This document shows, one piece after another, positions 7,476 to 7,722 of a stretch of 7,722 bases of DNA. The stretch is from Bacteroidales bacterium (GTDB lineage Bacteria > Bacteroidota > Bacteroidia > Bacteroidales > UBA932). Each line of letters begins with the position of its first letter. Positions within the stretch are counted from its first letter, which is position 1. The DNA lies in NCBI GenBank assembly GCA_023230265.1, contig JALNXR010000092.1, positions 1-7,722 on the forward strand, read 5' to 3'. Under the pieces are notes generated by a model. The model had not been told where the DNA came from. It made no database searches and saw only the letters and a list, made by a program, of their open reading frames with translations. Position numbers and translations under genes: made by a program.

Positions 7476-7599
7476 AGGTGTTAGCAAATTTTATAAGTCG
7501 CTGATTATATGCGTTGTGAGGATTTTTCAAAAAACTATACTTTTTGAAAAATCATCTATACGGCACAACAACAACAGGTTATAAAATTTGCTAACACCT
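7476..7599. repeat. Nested inverted-repeat element B
   Basis: The outer arms 7476-7496 and 7579-7599 are perfectly complementary over 21 bases (the left one begins AGGTGTTAGC). Inside, GTTGTG (7513-7518) can pair with CACAAC (7564-7569). A perfect 13-base-pair stem (7521-7533 with 7541-7553) closes a 7-base loop ACTATAC. The plan repeats that of element A: an outer arm of about 20 bases, an inner hairpin with a 7-base loop, and a total near 120 bases. The sequences are different. It encodes no convincing protein; one frame is open for about 30 codons but has no start. It could be a palindromic mobile element, a recombination site or a structured RNA. Confidence 0.85.
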
Positions 7600-7608
7600 G
7601 GCACTTTT

Positions 7609-7620
7609 AAAGTTTCCCAC
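7609..7620 (+). repeat. AAAGTTTCCCAC box, copy 2, after element B
   Basis: This is an exact 12-base copy of the box at 7301-7312, in the same orientation and 308 bases downstream. It starts 9 bases after the outer right arm of element B; copy 1 starts 10 bases after element A. The downstream GCTTAACT resembles GCTGAACT after copy 1, so the shared unit may reach slightly beyond the box. Confidence 0.65.
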
Positions 7621-7722
7621 GTGCTTAACTCTTATAATATCAGCTGATAACAGCTTCTTTATTGATGTTATTTGTCTCGGAAATCATTTCTGATTTGATA
7701 ATTGAGAACAATATTTTTAATT
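7621..7722. other. Non-coding tail of the window
   Basis: The last 100 bases are AT-rich and show no convincing reading frame. The only pairing noted is a small AAATCA/TGATTT hairpin at about 7681-7696, which is short enough to be chance. A downstream gene or element may begin beyond the window. Confidence 0.5.

Noticed and set aside
7499..7582. A roughly 30-codon open frame across element B
   Set aside because: It has no start codon of its own, and its composition is dictated by the palindrome.
7174..7620. A CRISPR array or integron attC sites, because of repeated palindromic blocks
   Set aside because: There are only two blocks with different sequences and no regular short direct repeats with spacers. 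The arms do not show the attC R-box order (RYYYAAC on the left, GTTRRRY on the right), and no integrase or cas gene is present.

Overview
The window looks like Bacteroidota DNA, most likely Bacteroidales. It carries an adjacent SusC/SusD outer-membrane nutrient-uptake pair, an AT-rich composition, no clear Shine-Dalgarno sequences ahead of its genes, and a Bacteroides-type -7 box (TAnnTTTG) in one intergenic region. These statements come from reading motifs by eye; no database search was run.

Layout. (1) Bases 3-677, plus strand: the 3' part of an N-formylglutamate amidohydrolase-like gene whose reading frame is still open at the window edge. (2) Bases 689-1978, minus strand, convergent with the first: an exported class I glutamine-amidotransferase-like protein of the BPL_N (biotin-protein-ligase N-terminal) type, with an apparent C-terminal PPC-like beta-sandwich. 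(3) Bases 1979-2375: a divergent AT-rich intergenic region with one clear hairpin and only weak promoter candidates. (4) Bases 2376-5540 and 5542-7164, plus strand: a SusC-like TonB-dependent transporter and its SusD-like lipoprotein, separated by one base and surely one operon. (5) Bases 7165-7722: about 560 bases with no gene, unusually rich in inverted repeats.

The SusC/SusD pair should form an outer-membrane complex: SusD captures an oligomeric substrate at the surface and SusC imports it using TonB energy. No glycoside hydrolase, peptidase, sulfatase, sigma/anti-sigma pair or hybrid two-component regulator lies in the window, so the substrate cannot be named. The exported amidotransferase-like protein is transcribed divergently from the pair and could share its regulation, but nothing here proves it.

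The most unusual part is the 3' intergenic region. Two blocks of 117 and 124 bases share an architecture but not a sequence: each is a nested pair of inverted repeats with an outer arm of 19-21 bases and an inner hairpin with a 7-base loop. Each is followed 9-10 bases later by the same 12-base box, AAAGTTTCCCAC. A third copy of the box lies inverted at bases 23-34, at the point where recognisable homology of the truncated first gene begins. This may be a family of non-coding mobile or structured elements, but without genome-wide comparison that remains a hypothesis.
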